From Phaeosaccion multiseriatum (lineage: Eukaryota > Ochrophyta, other classes): DNA of 64,000 bases. Shown in pieces: positions 1 to 31,600 of the stretch. The notes under the pieces were generated by a model that saw only the letters and a list, made by a program, of their open reading frames with translations, was not told where the DNA came from and did no database searches. Location of the stretch: assembly GCA_965112735.1 (NCBI GenBank), contig OZ218958.1:1364001-1428000 (forward strand), in the 5' to 3' direction. The position numbers were made by a program, and so were the translations under genes. Within the stretch, counting starts at the first letter, position 1. The number at the start of each line of letters is the position of its first letter.

Positions 1-563
1 AGCACACTGAGCAGCACACCTTGAGTTGATGGTGACATGGAGCTCTCTCTCTCTCCCTCGGGTCTCTGAGCAGCTTGGAGGAACTGTCCCTGGCACTCCG
101 CGCCCACCAAAAGGCCTTGGCTGGCTCTTCGGTCTCGCAGAAGCAGTCACACAGGGATACCACGGTCCTCTATCCTTGCTTCTTCATCTTCTCCTGTTGA
201 TGCGCTTCTCTTCCCCGCTGGTGCCCCTGTGCTCCCTGGGTCCGCATGGCAGCGGTGACTTGCTCCTCTCAAAAGAATGCCCTGGCTCTCTCTCCCTGCC
301 ACCTGCCACGAGTCTGGCTTCAACCAAGGTAAAGGGATACAAGCACGCCTAGATCCAGAGAAGACTCACGCACTTTCGGGCGCGGATGAGAGAGAGTGGC
401 CGTGTTCCCGATGACTGGCCTGTTCGCGGGAGATCGATGAAAATTCAGTTTCAGTTTTCGTTTCAGTTTTCACGTGCGTTTCAGTTTCAGTTTCAATTTC
501 ATTCGATGAAATATCCCGCCATTTTGCCTCTCTCTCGACCCCTGATGCATTATCCGCTATCCG
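1..563. other. Unresolved 5' end of window
   Basis: No gene could be fixed here. On the plus strand a short helical, Glu/Leu-rich reading (SLEELSLALRAHQKAL, around 70-120) and a good donor context (CAACCAAG then GTAAAG, near 328) hint at the last exons of a plus-strand gene entering from the left, but no acceptor-donor pair agrees in phase. At 436-495 there are repeated CAGTTT hexamers. Around 500-510 there is an imperfect palindrome, TTTCATTCGATGAAA. Confidence 0.3.
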
Positions 564-690
564 CTATCGCCGGCGCCAACCGGCGCGCTATCCACTATCG
601 CCGGCGCCAGCCGGCACGCTATCCGCTATCGCCGGCGCCAACCGGCGCGCTATCGGCTATCGCCGGCGCCAGCCGATCCGCTATCCACTA
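560..690. repeat. 31-bp GC-rich minisatellite, four copies
   Basis: The phrase CTATCGCCGGCGCCA starts at 564, 595, 626 and 657, giving an exact 31-bp period over about four copies. Each unit carries a GGCGCC/CCGG core that can fold on itself, and the copies differ by single substitutions (AACC or AGCC). The tail at 670-710 repeats degenerate TATCCGCTATC words. No coding role is evident. Confidence 0.85.
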
Positions 691-1092
691 TCGGATAGCG
701 CGCTATCGAGAAAAAGAATGTGGGCGATAGTGCGTTGCGTCAGCCCTCAGGGGTCGATCTCTCCGCTCCTCCCTCCGTCCCTCCGTCCCGTCTCTCCGCT
801 GCTGTCCTGCTGCTTTCTCATCGGCCCCTGCTATCACCGTGCCCCCCCCCGCCAGGCCAGGTTATGTGAAAGATTATGGGCCCCAGCAGGCCCCTCCACA
901 GATCACACAGACACAGATGAGGTTGATTGCCCTCCAGCAAACGGTATACAGTTATTGTATTATACAGTTATTAGCCCCCCTGCCCTCCAGCAACCTCACC
1001 ACTAGACCCCGACAAGGTTCGCACAAAAACTCAAACGTGGGAACCCGGAACCTAGTGTCGATGTCGACTTCTATGATGTCGATTCTCGATTT
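691..1092. other. Spacer with no supported gene
   Basis: Between the minisatellite and the stop codon of the minus-strand RING gene I see no exon with usable splice sites. This should contain the 3' untranslated region of the RING gene. A TTATTGTATTATACAGTTATTAG stretch near 950-975 is AT-rich. No poly(A) signal is proposed. Confidence 0.4.
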
Positions 1093-1184
1093 CTAGGTCA
1101 GCGCAGCTGGGAAGCTGATCGCCGGGAGCCCTACTCCTCCTCCTCTTGCATCTTCTGCCTGCTGCTGTTTCTGCTGTATCACCA

Positions 1185-1224
<40 letters not shown>

Positions 1225-1567
1225 GGCTCCTCTGGCCAGAAGCTGCGCCTTCTCCATGTCCCTCTCCAGCCCTCTCAGTGTCCGCTCAATGAGTCCCGCC
1301 TGGGACGATACTGCCGCCCTCTCTGCCTCGGCATTGCGCCTCTTGTTCCGCTGCTCACTAAGGTGTATGTCAATGAGGGCAAGCTCGTCGGCAAGAGCAG
1401 CCATCTTCTTTTCCACCTCGCGTCGCGTATCCACGAGATGGCGCTCCGCTGCTTCTGTGGCCTGGTGGGTGGGGTGGGGTGGGAGGGGAGGGAAATGCCA
1501 CCGAAAAGAGCCAAAGAGATGGAGAGAGACAGAGAGGGAAAGAGAGAGGGAGGGAGACAGAGAGAGA

Positions 1568-1662
<95 letters not shown>

Positions 1663-4600
1663 AGACAGGGGCGGTCGGGGGGGGGGGGGGCACAACTCGC
1701 AATCAGTCAGCAATGTGAAGTGTGAAGCATCGTGGAGACACGTATGCTCACCGCCAAGTCAAACAAGAATGAACAACACGTTGACTACCCACCCACCCTC
1801 CCCCCTCTCTTTGGGTCTTGCTGTGCGCCCTCCCCTCACCCCAACGCACCCCTCCCCGCCTCACCTCGACTCTGCGGTCCGCCTCCTCCTCCTCCGCCTT
1901 GCTGTCTCCAAGCTCGTTCACAAGGATCCGATGTCTGAACATGAGGTGGACGTGTGGGCGTGTGTGCATGGGTGGGTAGATGGGATGTTGGGTGGTTGGG
2001 TGGATGGATGGGTGGGTGGGTGGGTGTGGGTGGGTGGGTGGGTGTGGGTGGGTGGGTGGATGGGTGGGTGGATGGAATGGGTTGGGTTGGTGGGTGGGTG
2101 AGTGGGTGAGTGTGTGCGAGGGTTAGGGAGAGCGATTGACATGCACAGCCCAGGCACGGTAGAAGGTGGAGGGGGGCGAAGGAGAGGAGAGGAGGGTGGA
2201 GGGGCAAAAGGCAGGTGAGAAAGTACCAGCAGCAGTTGTTGATACAGCAGTTCCATACCCCCCCCCCGTTGACATGATTGATATTGATGAGTGGGGAGGT
2301 ATCAAAATGAAACTGCGAACTGCAACTGCAACAACTGAACTGCAACTGCAACAACCGAACTGCAACTGCAACAACCCTTCTCACCTCATTGCGCACGAGT
2401 GGTACTCCGCCAGATACTTTCTCTCCTCGCGCGTGTTGGCATTGGCGTTCTCATACGCAGTGCTGCCACCACCACCACCACCGCCGCCACCACCACCACC
2501 ATTACCATTACCACAACTATTGTTACTACCACCCCCACGCGTCTTACTACTACTTCCTCTACAACAAATACTGTCACTACCGTTCGCACCCCCGCTACTG
2601 CTACTGCTACTGCTACTGCTTCGACCGCCCTCTCCTCCTCCACGGTGGTGACTGCAACTGCCGGCTCGGAGACCTCCGCTGCCCCCCCCCGGGGGGAAGA
2701 CGTCCTCGAGACGCTGCACCTCTCCTGTCTCGAGCTTCCCCTTCTGTTCCACAAAGCGCTCTGGAGCAAGACGATGGCAGCGGATGGGCACAGCGCATGA
2801 CATCATAGCATGAAATGACGTGAGACATGCTGACCAACTGTCGCCTGACTGTTGACTTGACTTGTCTCTTTGGACTCTCTATTAACTGAAACACCCATAT
2901 CATCTCTTTATAAACGGGAGAGGAGAGTGAGAATAGCTATAGCCATAGGAGCGGTATCGGTCTACTTCTTACATACTCGTGTGTGAGGACAAGTCTCCAT
3001 CTAAAACCCTGCTACGAACAACCTCCCCTCCTCCCCCCCTTCTCCCTCCCTTCTCTGTAACAGAAGTATGTACTTCAGTATAAACGGGAGAGAATAGTGA
3101 TAAAGCTATAGCTATAGGAGCGGTATCGGCCAACTTCTTACATACTCGTGTTTAAGGACTATATTCTAAGCTACCGATGACCTCTCTCTTGAGAGGTTGA
3201 TGAGGTGTAGCAAACTGAGACTGAAACCCACCTATGAGCTGCTTCAGGGATTGGTTCTCCACTGTGGAGCGTATCTGGTCCCTGCAGTAGGGGCAGAAAC
3301 CCGCACTCCTGTGGCTTGCCTTAGTCTATGGCGGAGGGGAGGAGGGGAACGAGGAGAGGGGTGGGGGGGGTGGGTGGGGGGGGGAGTGACGTGGAGACAA
3401 GGAGTGAAAGAGAGGTAGGAAGAGGGGGAGTGGAGGGGAGAGGGGGAGGGGGGGGGGGGGGAAGTGGGGGATGGTGGACGAAAGAGAGGAGAGACGGGGA
3501 GAGATGGGGAGAAAGGGTAGATGGATGGGGTAGAAAAGGAGAGCGAGGGAGAAAGGGGGAGAGAGAGGGTAGGAGGTGAAACGGTCCTACTTACCCGGTG
3601 CTGCTCGAGACAAGTCTTGCAAAACGTGTGTCCGCATGGGACAATCATGGTCGGGGTGTGGGGAGGTACCATGAGCTCGTAGCAAATCTGCAGGTATATG
3701 GGCAGGCAGGAAGGCAGGCAGGTAGGTAGGTAGGTAGGTAGGTAGGCAGGTAGGTAGGCAGGTAGGTAGGTAGGTAGGGAGGTGGGTAGAGAGGTAGGTA
3801 GGTAGGTAGGTAGGTAGGTAGGGAGGTAGGTAGGTAGGTAGGTGGGTAGGTAGGTAGGGAGGTGGGTAGGGAGGTAGGTAGGTAGGTAGGTAGGGAGGTG
3901 GGTATGTAGGTAGGTAGGTAGGTAGGTAGGTAGGTAGGTAGGTAGGTAGGTAGGTAGGTAGGTAGGTAGGTAGGTAGGTAGGTAGGTAGGTAGGTAGGTA
4001 GGTAGGTAGGTAGGTAGGTAGGTATACGTAGATAGGAACGATGGAAGGGAGCAGGAAGATCAGCGCAAGACGACGGGGAATCCTGCCTTTCCGGTCAGTG
4101 CCCATGCCCACTCCCTTACTGGCTACTCATCCACCACCCTGTGTCTATCCACCCTCTCCGCTGCTGTACTGATCCACCACCCTGTACCTGCCCACCCCCT
4201 CAGCTGTTGTACTCATCCACCACCCTGTGTCTACCCACTACCTCCATCGGTTCTCATGGCTCAATGCTCTCATCCAGTGCATCCAGTACGTGCCTGCCCA
4301 GCCCCTCAAGCGCCAATCACTTCCCTTGGCCTCACCCTCACCTGACAGACGTGCGTATGCAGCTCCGCGGATAGGAAATCCTGCGAGACATAGCGAGCAA
4401 CGAGACAGGCAAGAGACAGGCGGGCGGAGGGGGTCCAGTAGAGCAAGAGCGAGACAGAGAGGGCGGGGTAAAGAAAGAGGTACAGAGCAGGATAGAGCAG
4501 AGACACACCAAATGAGAGACAGAGACAGAGAGACAGGGGAGAGACATACAGAGAGAGGGGAGAGAAGAGAGAGAGGGAGCCACTCACGTCCATCTTCCCA

Positions 4601-5091
4601 GCGAGGTCCTTCCCCTCATCGGCGGTAAGCTTGACTTGTTCTCTCAACTCCAAGGCTATTTCCTCACGGAGCGACGAGGTTATTCTCGTGGTTAGTCTTC
4701 GCAGCATCTCATCCTCACGCCCTCCTTCTCCGCCACCCCCTCCTCCTCCTCCTCCTCCTCCTCCTCCTCCTCCTCCTCCTCCTCCACCTCCTCCACCTCC
4801 TCCCCCTCCAACTCCACCACCACCATCACCACCATCGCCACCATCGCCGCCTCCAGCCTCCCCCAATCTCTGCTGCTGCCGATTCTGTTGCTGAGCCGCC
4901 ATGGAGCTGCCCATGATTGGATACCTGTCGGCCTCTCGTGGTCCCTCCTCTTCCATTTCGTCCCTAACCGCTCTGGCGTTCTCTTCCAGCATCCTCTCCT
5001 CTCGCCACATCTTCTTACGCTGCTCCAGCATCAGTCGCTTGTCGTGCAGCGACACTGCAGCGGCCCCCCCTCCCCCCATACGTTCTCTCAT
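1093..5091 (-). CDS. RING-finger (C3HC4) coiled-coil protein, probable E3 ubiquitin ligase
   Basis: Seven exons, read 4588-5091, 4342-4380, 3595-3687, 3232-3319, 2385-2760, 1865-1934 and 1093-1461, join in phase with GT-AG sites to give 512 aa from ATG 5091 to TAG 1093. Residues about 15-45 are a charged helix, followed by a long poly-Gly/Pro-compatible tract. The RING is complete: C180-x2-C183, C199-x-H201, C204-x2-C207, C221-x2-C224, then a Gln-Ser-Leu-Lys-Gln-Leu helix usual after RINGs. The first zinc cysteine is on a 39-nt microexon. Residues from 391 form a long coiled coil ending in poly-Gln that holds one QLVIQQ copy of the dispersed motif. RING domains recruit E2 enzymes; substrate and compartment are unknown. 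The RING and exon structure are seen directly; E3 activity is inferred from the family. The gene faces away from the giant coiled-coil gene across 272 bp. Confidence 0.86.
2905..3165. repeat. Duplicated ~80-bp block inside an intron
   Basis: Two diverged copies, about 2908-2990 and 3078-3160, lie 170 bp apart in the fourth intron of the RING gene. Both begin TATAAACGGGAGAG, share AGGAGCGGTATCGG and CTTCTTACATACTCGTGT, and end in AAGGAC or GAGGAC. This part of the window is free of microsatellite sequence, so the match stands out. It may be a fragment of a dispersed element; only these two copies were seen here. Confidence 0.75.
3710..4024. repeat. (GGTA)n tetranucleotide array
   Basis: About 310 bp of GGTA units with GGCA and GGGA variants, purest at 3905-4020. 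It fills the intron upstream of the third exon of the RING gene. On the coding (minus) strand it reads TACC and runs almost up to the acceptor at 3688, so it may serve as an extended pyrimidine-rich tract. Confidence 0.95.
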
Positions 5092-5363
5092 AACTGTTAA
5101 AAGGTGAAGGAGTTGTGTTTTTTTGGGGACGATGCCACTGGATTGGATCGGCCACCGTCGTCGGATTGATTGGCGTTTTTTTTGGGCCTGAAGCCCTGAA
5201 GGAGGAGGGATAAAAGGCCTCCGAGGCGAAGGGCAGCGGGAGATGGCTTAAATGCGCAAAATGCCATCATGAGCATTTGCGTGTAGTCGGACTGATTATA
5301 TAAGAAGGGGAGGAGAGGAAGGAGGGAAGAGAGGAGGAGGAGTAGCCACATACATCACACACC
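5092..5363. promoter_or_regulatory. Divergent promoter region between the RING and giant coiled-coil genes
   Basis: The two ATGs (5091 minus, 5364 plus) are only 272 bp apart and face away from each other, so both promoters must lie here or overlap the neighbouring 5' ends. A TATA-like TATATAAG at 5297-5304 is about 60 bp before the plus ATG, and GGATAAAAGG near 5207 is a second candidate. Poly-T/poly-A runs occur at 5117-5125 and 5174-5184. Promoter function is inferred from geometry. Confidence 0.5.
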
Positions 5364-25121
<19,758 letters not shown>

Positions 25122-25167
25122 AAAGGCGGTCAGTGCTGTGCTGGAGTGTTCAGTCCGATGCAGCACA

Positions 25168-25207
<40 letters not shown>

Positions 25208-25964
25208 GGTCACCGCCAAGGGCCCCCAATGTACACCCAATCTGGCCCAATCTGGGTTGCCAAGTGGAGTACCCATCTGTGGGTGGTGAAGAGAAGGGTT
25301 GAATGAAATAATCAAAACTTGCAATAACAAGTAGTTACAAACGGCTGGTGGCGGTTCCCCCACTCTACGTTACGTAAGATCCATAGTTTCAATTATAAAT
25401 GGATTTAATTATATTATTAGTATTATACTTCAATGTAAAAAACTGAATTGGCCGTGAGTGAGACTTCCGAGCCGGCATGGTAAGACACAGAGTCTTGTCT
25501 TGCCGATAAGACGGTAGTGAGAGGTCAAAATCTCCTCTCTTGTCTTGCCGACCACAGGCCCCACTTCTGACTCTTGCTCTGATGATGCACCCGGATCTGT
25601 GGGTATGAGTATGAGTAACTATACCTCTTTCTCTCTGCCCATGTGTGTGTACATAACCAACCCGTCTACTAAGGTGTGGTGGGAAAATGATTGAAAGTGC
25701 CCATGCGCACTTATCCTCCCTCCCTACACCCCCCCCTTCTCCCTTCTCCCTTCTCTCCTTCCTTCCTTGTCTGCTCGCAGATCTGCTTGCAGACTCGAAC
25801 GTAAATCCAACCACAGTCCCACCACAGTCAAATCCACTCAAGACACTCAATGTATTCCCTCCGAGTCCATGGAATGCATTCCATGCATTCCAGAAGTCCC
25901 AACAATGCATTCCATGGAATGCATTGCCCCATTCCCTCACCACACACACACACCTGGCCACAGC
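25122..25964. other. Spacer between convergent genes
   Basis: This separates the TAA of the giant coiled-coil gene (25121, plus) from the stop of the Gln-rich gene (25965, minus). A (CACG)n run lies at 25166-25206. The AT-rich part at 25370-25445, unusual for this window, is a likely 3'-untranslated/polyadenylation zone. No gene is supported. Confidence 0.5.
25866..25930. repeat. Cluster of GGAATGCATTCC palindromes
   Basis: GCATTCC and GGAATGC words alternate: a TGGAATGCATTCCA palindrome near 25870, then a 22-nt perfect palindrome centred on CCATGG near 25916. The longer one could extrude as a cruciform. It lies about 40 bp past the 3' end of the Gln-rich minus-strand gene. No family was recognised. 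Confidence 0.8.
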
Positions 25965-28150
25965 TCAATCTGCACCCCGCCTTGCCCGCCAGGACAGTCC
26001 CCCTGGGACAGCGGCAGGAGGAGGCGGACAGGCGACTGCAACAGTCGCAGCAGGACGTAGAGAAGCCCCCCCCCCCACCGCAGCAGCACCACCACCACCA
26101 CCAGCAGCAGCAGCAGCAGCAGCACCACCAGCAGCAGCAGCACCACCACCACCACCAACAGCAGCACCACCACCACCACCACCACCAACAGCAGCACCAC
26201 CACCACGACCAGCAGCAGCAGCAGCCGTCGGAGCCGTTGGCACACCCGCCCTCACGGGCGTCCCCCACGGCGACAACTCCTCTCCTCCCCCCTCCAGGGG
26301 GGGCGTACTGAGCCCGACCAGAGACTCACACGAGCTTCCTGAGCTGAAGGCACTGAATGCGCTCAAAGGGAATGCCTCCGACCGGCTGCAGTAGCCGGAG
26401 CTCTGCCCGCTTCCGTAGGGTGAAGGGGAGGCCGTCCCGATGCAAAGGTTGGCTGCCTCAGGGATGATGCAGCAGGCCGAAGGGGGACCTTCCGTTTTGA
26501 CAGGGGGGGGCAGCCCACTACTGCTGTCGGCGTCGGCCTTGTTTCCACTGTCCATCATCATCGTTGGCGTCGTCGTTACCCCCGGCTGCTCCTGCTGTAT
26601 CACCAACTGCTGCTGCTGCTGCTGCTTTTGAGGCATGTCGTCCACTGTCGCTCCGCTGCTGCTGCGTCTGCTCCAGCTGCTGTCGCATGAGCTGCTGTCG
26701 CATGAGCTGCTGTCGCATGAGCTGCTGTCGTAGCTTTCTAGCGTGGAAAGACTCGTCAGTCCGGCTCGAGCCATAGCGCCCCAGTGACCCATATGACCTA
26801 TACCGCCACGCTGCTGCTCCTGCTGTATCACCAACTGCTGCTGCTGCTGCTGCTGCTCTTGCTGCTGCTGCTGCTGCTGCTGCTGCTGAAGTTTGGACCC
26901 GCAGTTCTCTTTCTCTTTCATTCCATCCTCCAGGCCCTCCTCCTCCGCCACTCGCCGTCGCCACTCCTGCTCCCTCTCCTCGTCGTCAAGGGGGAAGAAA
27001 CGAAAGACCCCTCCACTACCACCACTATTACATGCTTGGTCTCCTTCGCCGTCGTACCGCAGCTGCTGCCGCTGCCCCTGCTGCTGCATCACCACCTGCT
27101 CCCCCCGCAGAGGCCGTGCATAGCGACGGAGTCCGCTCGATCTCTCGGAACGTTCCCCCTCTTCTTCTTCCTCCTCCTCCCCCTCCTCGCCCTCCTCCCT
27201 CTCCTCACCCTCCCCTTCCTCCCCCTCCTCCATCATGTCTTGAGCCCGCCCCCCTCCCTGCACATGGTCACCCTCCGGTGTGACCGGCCCGCGTACCCCA
27301 CCTCCTCTTCGTGGCCAATAGTGCCTTGGGGCCAATGGCGGTGGTGGCGCTTGCGGAGTCAGCGGCAGACGCGGCTGCTGGCCGGTGTAAGGCGGTGTCG
27401 TCGCTGCTGTTCCTGGAGTAGCTCCTCCCCTCACTGCTGCTGTATCACCAACTAGCGTCGTTGCTCTTCTCTCCATACGGACCGCGGCGCAGTCGTCCTC
27501 CGAATCGGAGAAGAAGCTTGTGCGGATGTTGAGCGACAAGTACACCGCCTTGCGGGGGTCGAAGATGGGGGATAAAGGCTGGCTTGGACAGACTGCTTGT
27601 CCTACTCCATCCTCCTCCCTTCGTATCTCCACCTCTCTTCCCCGCCGTGTCCCATAGCAAATGCCAGGCTCGTCGCTGTCGTAGCCGCTATGGTTCCCAT
27701 CCTCCGCCAACTCATCCCGCCACATTCGCCGCTGGTGCGGCTGCTGCTCGTACCAGGGCTGGTCGTCCGGCTGCGGTTGTCGCGCCTCCTCCTCTCCGCC
27801 CCACTTTGGCGCTGCTGCTGCCCAGCGATGTTGCGACGATGCAGCAGTTGGTGTCAGCTTTCTCTTGCAGCTGCCCTTGCCGAGACTCGGGCTCGAGGGA
27901 CTTTCGCTCCTTCGACTCGGTTCCATATCGCGCCTTGCTCCGGCGGTTGCCCGTCCTGCCGCCCTGCTCTGCCGCGTGGTGCTGCTGCCCGTTCTTTGCC
28001 CCCCCCCCCCCCCTCCCTCCTTTTCTAATCCCCAGCTCTCCTCGCTTCCGACCGTCCTTCTCCTCCGCACTTTTACGCAGTACACCACGTACCGGTCTGA
28101 ATGCGACCAAGCTGCCGAAGCGCCCTGGTGTTTGTCTCCGCCCGTGTCAT
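25965..28150 (-). CDS. Gln/Ser-rich, low-complexity protein, function unknown
   Basis: Two exons, 28093-28150 and 25965-27955, join in phase across a 137-bp intron (donor ACCG then GTACGTGG; acceptor CGGCAG) to give 682 aa from ATG 28150. A downstream ATG at 27926 is an alternative start. The N-terminus is Arg/Ser-rich. Two less repetitive patches, GYDSDEPGICYGTRRG and a Ser-Asp-Ser-Glu-Asp-Asp stretch after KAVYLSLNIRTSF, look like real coding sequence. The rest is poly-Gln, poly-Glu/Gly, a DSSSC repeat (15-bp units at about 26685-26735) and a C-terminal Ala/Gly tail. Three copies of the dispersed motif are in the exon, read as LVIQ (26595, 26823) and VGDTA (27440). No domain is recognised. 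The DSDE/DSEDD clusters could be phosphorylation sites, which is inference. The C-terminal Ala/Gly frame could instead be spliced out. Confidence 0.6.
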
Positions 28151-28603
28151 TCGATGCTCCTGTTCTTTATTTTTTTATATCAAGAACAGCGTTTTCTTTC
28201 CAAGAGCAGCCATGAGCGGTGCCCGCAGATGCCGTTTTCGCTGTTCCGTGCACCCCCACTCTGGCTCTTTCCCGTTCATGCGGTTAGGGCTTGCGCTGGC
28301 CACACCTCCACCGCTGCCACTATATATATGTATGGAGGATGTGGGTGCCATGCACACACACAGACTCATGAACTTTTATTGAAATTAAAGATTTCAAATT
28401 GGGCGTACTTACAACTGTACGGCCTTGAAAGTACGCCCTCTCACGATCGATCACTAATTCACTCTTCGGCCCATTCGGCCCCTATTGAGCTATCGCTACT
28501 ATTATACAAGTACCGTCAGATTGAATGAGGCAGTGTAGGTTAAATTTTACTCCTCCTCCTCCTCCTCCTCCTCCTCCTCCCTCTGCTCCCTCTGCTGGCG
28601 CCT
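28151..28603. other. Spacer between tandem minus-strand genes
   Basis: This separates the GANP gene stop (28604) from the ATG of the Gln-rich gene (28150). The minus strand has a TATA-like ATATAAAAAAATA at 28168-28180, only about 20 nt before ATG 28150, which leaves the start site uncertain. A (TCC)n run at 28550-28580 lies just after the GANP stop. The duplicated words GGCGTACTTACAA and GAAAGTACGCCC at 28401-28437 form a weak inverted repeat. Confidence 0.45.
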
Positions 28604-31600
28604 TCACACCTCACCTGCGAGCAGCTCTTCCCAACTGTCCCACGCCGCCTTCTCCCTGCCCACTTCTCTGAGCAGGCCCTGGGGGGTCCTGGTTGCCAGA
28701 GAGAGCGAAAGGCGAGGAACGGGCTTGACAGAGGCGGGGCGAGGCGTATAGCCACTCTGGCCGAAGGGCTGCCACGTGCCCAGCAGAAACTGCCGCCCCT
28801 GCTCCTGCTGCTGCTCTGGCAGAGACAAGCGGTACTGGCCGTCCTGCTGACGTTTCTTATGCGCCCCCCCGACTGCCGGCGTCGTGCTCCTCTGCCTCTT
28901 GCGTGCCCCGTAGCCACCACCACCCAACACACCACCACCCTGCTCTTCCCTCCTGCTACCCTCGTTGGAACGGTTGGCGTCGCCCCCGCTCAAGCCAAGC
29001 GCTTGTTTCTCAGCGGTTTCCAAGTCGCCACTCCCCGCCAGCATGGACCGGATCCACGCCTCCGAGCTGTCCTCGGCCGCCCTCTCTGCATTGAGTTGTA
29101 GCCGCACCTCAGCAAGCACTCGCTCCATCTCCACCGCCTCTGGTCTACGGCCTTGCGAGAAGCCAGCTCCAGTCTCCGCACCAGCACCAGCACAAAAGCC
29201 AGAGGAGCTGCTACGAACGTGTGTGAGGTCTTGTCGCCCAGCGTGGTGTGTGTTCTCCCCTCCCTCCTGCTCTTGTCCATCCTCCTCCCCCTCCTCTCCC
29301 TCCCCCCCCTGCTGCTGCTGCTGCCGTAGTGCCAGCTCTCTAGAAGCGGCAGCAGCGGCAGCGGCGGCGGCCGAAGCGGCTGAGAAGAGCCCCTCGTTGG
29401 CGGCATCGCGATACATCCACACCTCCTGAGCAGCGGGAGGGTCGGCCGCCTGTGCCTGGGCCCACATCTCCTCCTCCTCCTCCTCCTCCTCCTCCTCTTC
29501 GCTTCCATCAAGGAGACCTCCCCCCAGGGATGAGACCAAATAGACAGGTTCGTCCTTGACCAGGCGAGACAGCTTCTCGGACACAATGAAGTCCACCACC
29601 CGCCGCCAGTGCACCTTTCGTCTCAGTACTCGAGCACCACCCACACCTGCACCGGTACCGCTGCCACCAATGGCAAGGCCGCATGCGTGCTGTTGCTCTT
29701 CTTCTTCTTCTTCTTCTTCTTCTTCCTTCTCTGCGCCGCAACACAGCTCCATGAGGCGAGACCACAGGCCGGCGGGGCACTTCCACTCATCCCAGCCCAG
29801 TGACACCAGGTACTCGCTCGCCAGGGCCCAGGCATCCTCTCCTCTGTACCGCCACTCCTCTCCTGCCTCCTCCCCCTCTCCACCTACAGCAGTTGGTGCT
29901 CCGACCTCTGGCAAGGCCAGTGCGCTGCAGCCCTGCACAATCGCTGCTGTAGAGGCGGATAGAGCACGTCCCCACTCCACGGGAAGGCTCAGCGAGGCGC
30001 GTGGAAGCTCGGAAACCTCCACCGTCATTGCCCCCTCCACGGCGGCGACAGCGGCGGTAGCAGAAGAGGAGGTGTCACCCACATCCACAGCAGCAGCAGT
30101 GGAGGAGGTGGCGAACTCTCTCACAGGCCAGTTCCTCAGCAGAGGAGGGGGGGGGACAGCACGTTGCCCTTGCCCTTGCGCTTGCCCTTGTCCTTGGCCT
30201 TGGCATTGCGCCTCTACCCTCTCTTGCCTTCGCACCGCTGCCGCCGCCCGCCACTGCAGCGCGGTATTCACGGCCTGAACGCACCGCCCCAGGCTCCACT
30301 CCTCCGCCCCTCCTCTTCGCCCCCATAGGCCGGCCTTAAAGGCATCTTCCAGCACTCCCTTCAGTCGCCTCTGCTGCACCAGTGGAGGGGCCAGCGTGTT
30401 GGCTGCCAGGTATGTGAGAGCCTGTCGCAGCCTCATCCCAGCAGCAGCACCAGCATCAACATCGTTGTGGGAGTGCGTGGTGCCTCCATCCTCCCCCCCG
30501 TGTGTGTTTCTGTCTCCCTCTCCTCCACCGGGTGTTGGTGCTTCTTCTCCTCCGCCCAGTCGTCGCCCACCTGACAAATCGGAGAGGGCCGGCAGCGGCA
30601 GCGCCGCGACGGGCACAACAAGTACCTCCCACTTGCGCAGTTTCGTAAGAGAGGAAGAGGAAAGCTCCCGAATACGCAGTCCAGCAACCACTTCCTCGGC
30701 AGTCAGAGGAACGAAAGTCATGTCCTCCTCCTCCTCCTCCTCCTCTGACCCATATGCCTGCTGCTGCTGCTGCTGCTGTCCGCCAACAACACCCCTCGTC
30801 ACAGTCAGCCCCAGCCCGTCCGGCACGACAATGACCAAGGGCCGCCCTCGCAAAGAGCCCATCACACACGCCAGCTCCTTCGCAGCGGCGCTCCAATCCA
30901 CCACCGCAGCAGCAGTTGGTGATACAGCAGCACCACACCTGACTCTCAAGCTGGGCACAAACAGTACGGCTGACGTGCCGCACCACGCCTCTGCCGCTTG
31001 GGCTTCTTGGGCCTGGGCCTGGGCGCTGCCGCTGCCGCTGCCGCTGCAAATCGGTAACGTGACACGCCGCACACAGAGGCCCATGCCTTCGGCCTTCGTC
31101 AGCGTCAGCACCCTTCCACTGCCATCTACTTCGCCCCCACCACCCTGCTGCGTCATGCCTGTCATGCCCTCGTCCACATCGAGCGTGAGGCTGTCCTCGA
31201 GCCATCGCAGCAGCGCGTCCTTCTGCCGCCCCCCGCCTTCCCACTCCCCACCTCTACCTCCCCCTCCACAACCCCCCCGGGCAGACTCTGCACCGCAAGA
31301 GACCACAAGAAGCTTCCAAAACTCCTGTTGGTCCCCCACACACAAGCACGCCGCCGGGCTATCCCTGCTCACCCCATCACCATCACCACCACCATCACCG
31401 TCACCGTCACCGCCACCGCCACGCTTCGTCTGCGTCGTACTCGCCGCCCCAAGCCCTGTGAGTGAGATTCGGCCACTGTTGCGACGCCCGCGCTCACTCG
31501 CACTACCCTGGCTCCTCCTCCTCATTCTGGCTCTTCTCACCGCCGCCGGAGCACGTAGGAGCTCTCCCACCACCTCCTGCAGAGGCAGGGCAGGGGCGGC

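Noticed and set aside
28086-28088. Start of the Gln-rich protein at 28088
   Set aside because: The codon is GTG. A short upstream exon with ATG 28150 and a phase-matched 137-bp intron explains the frame better.
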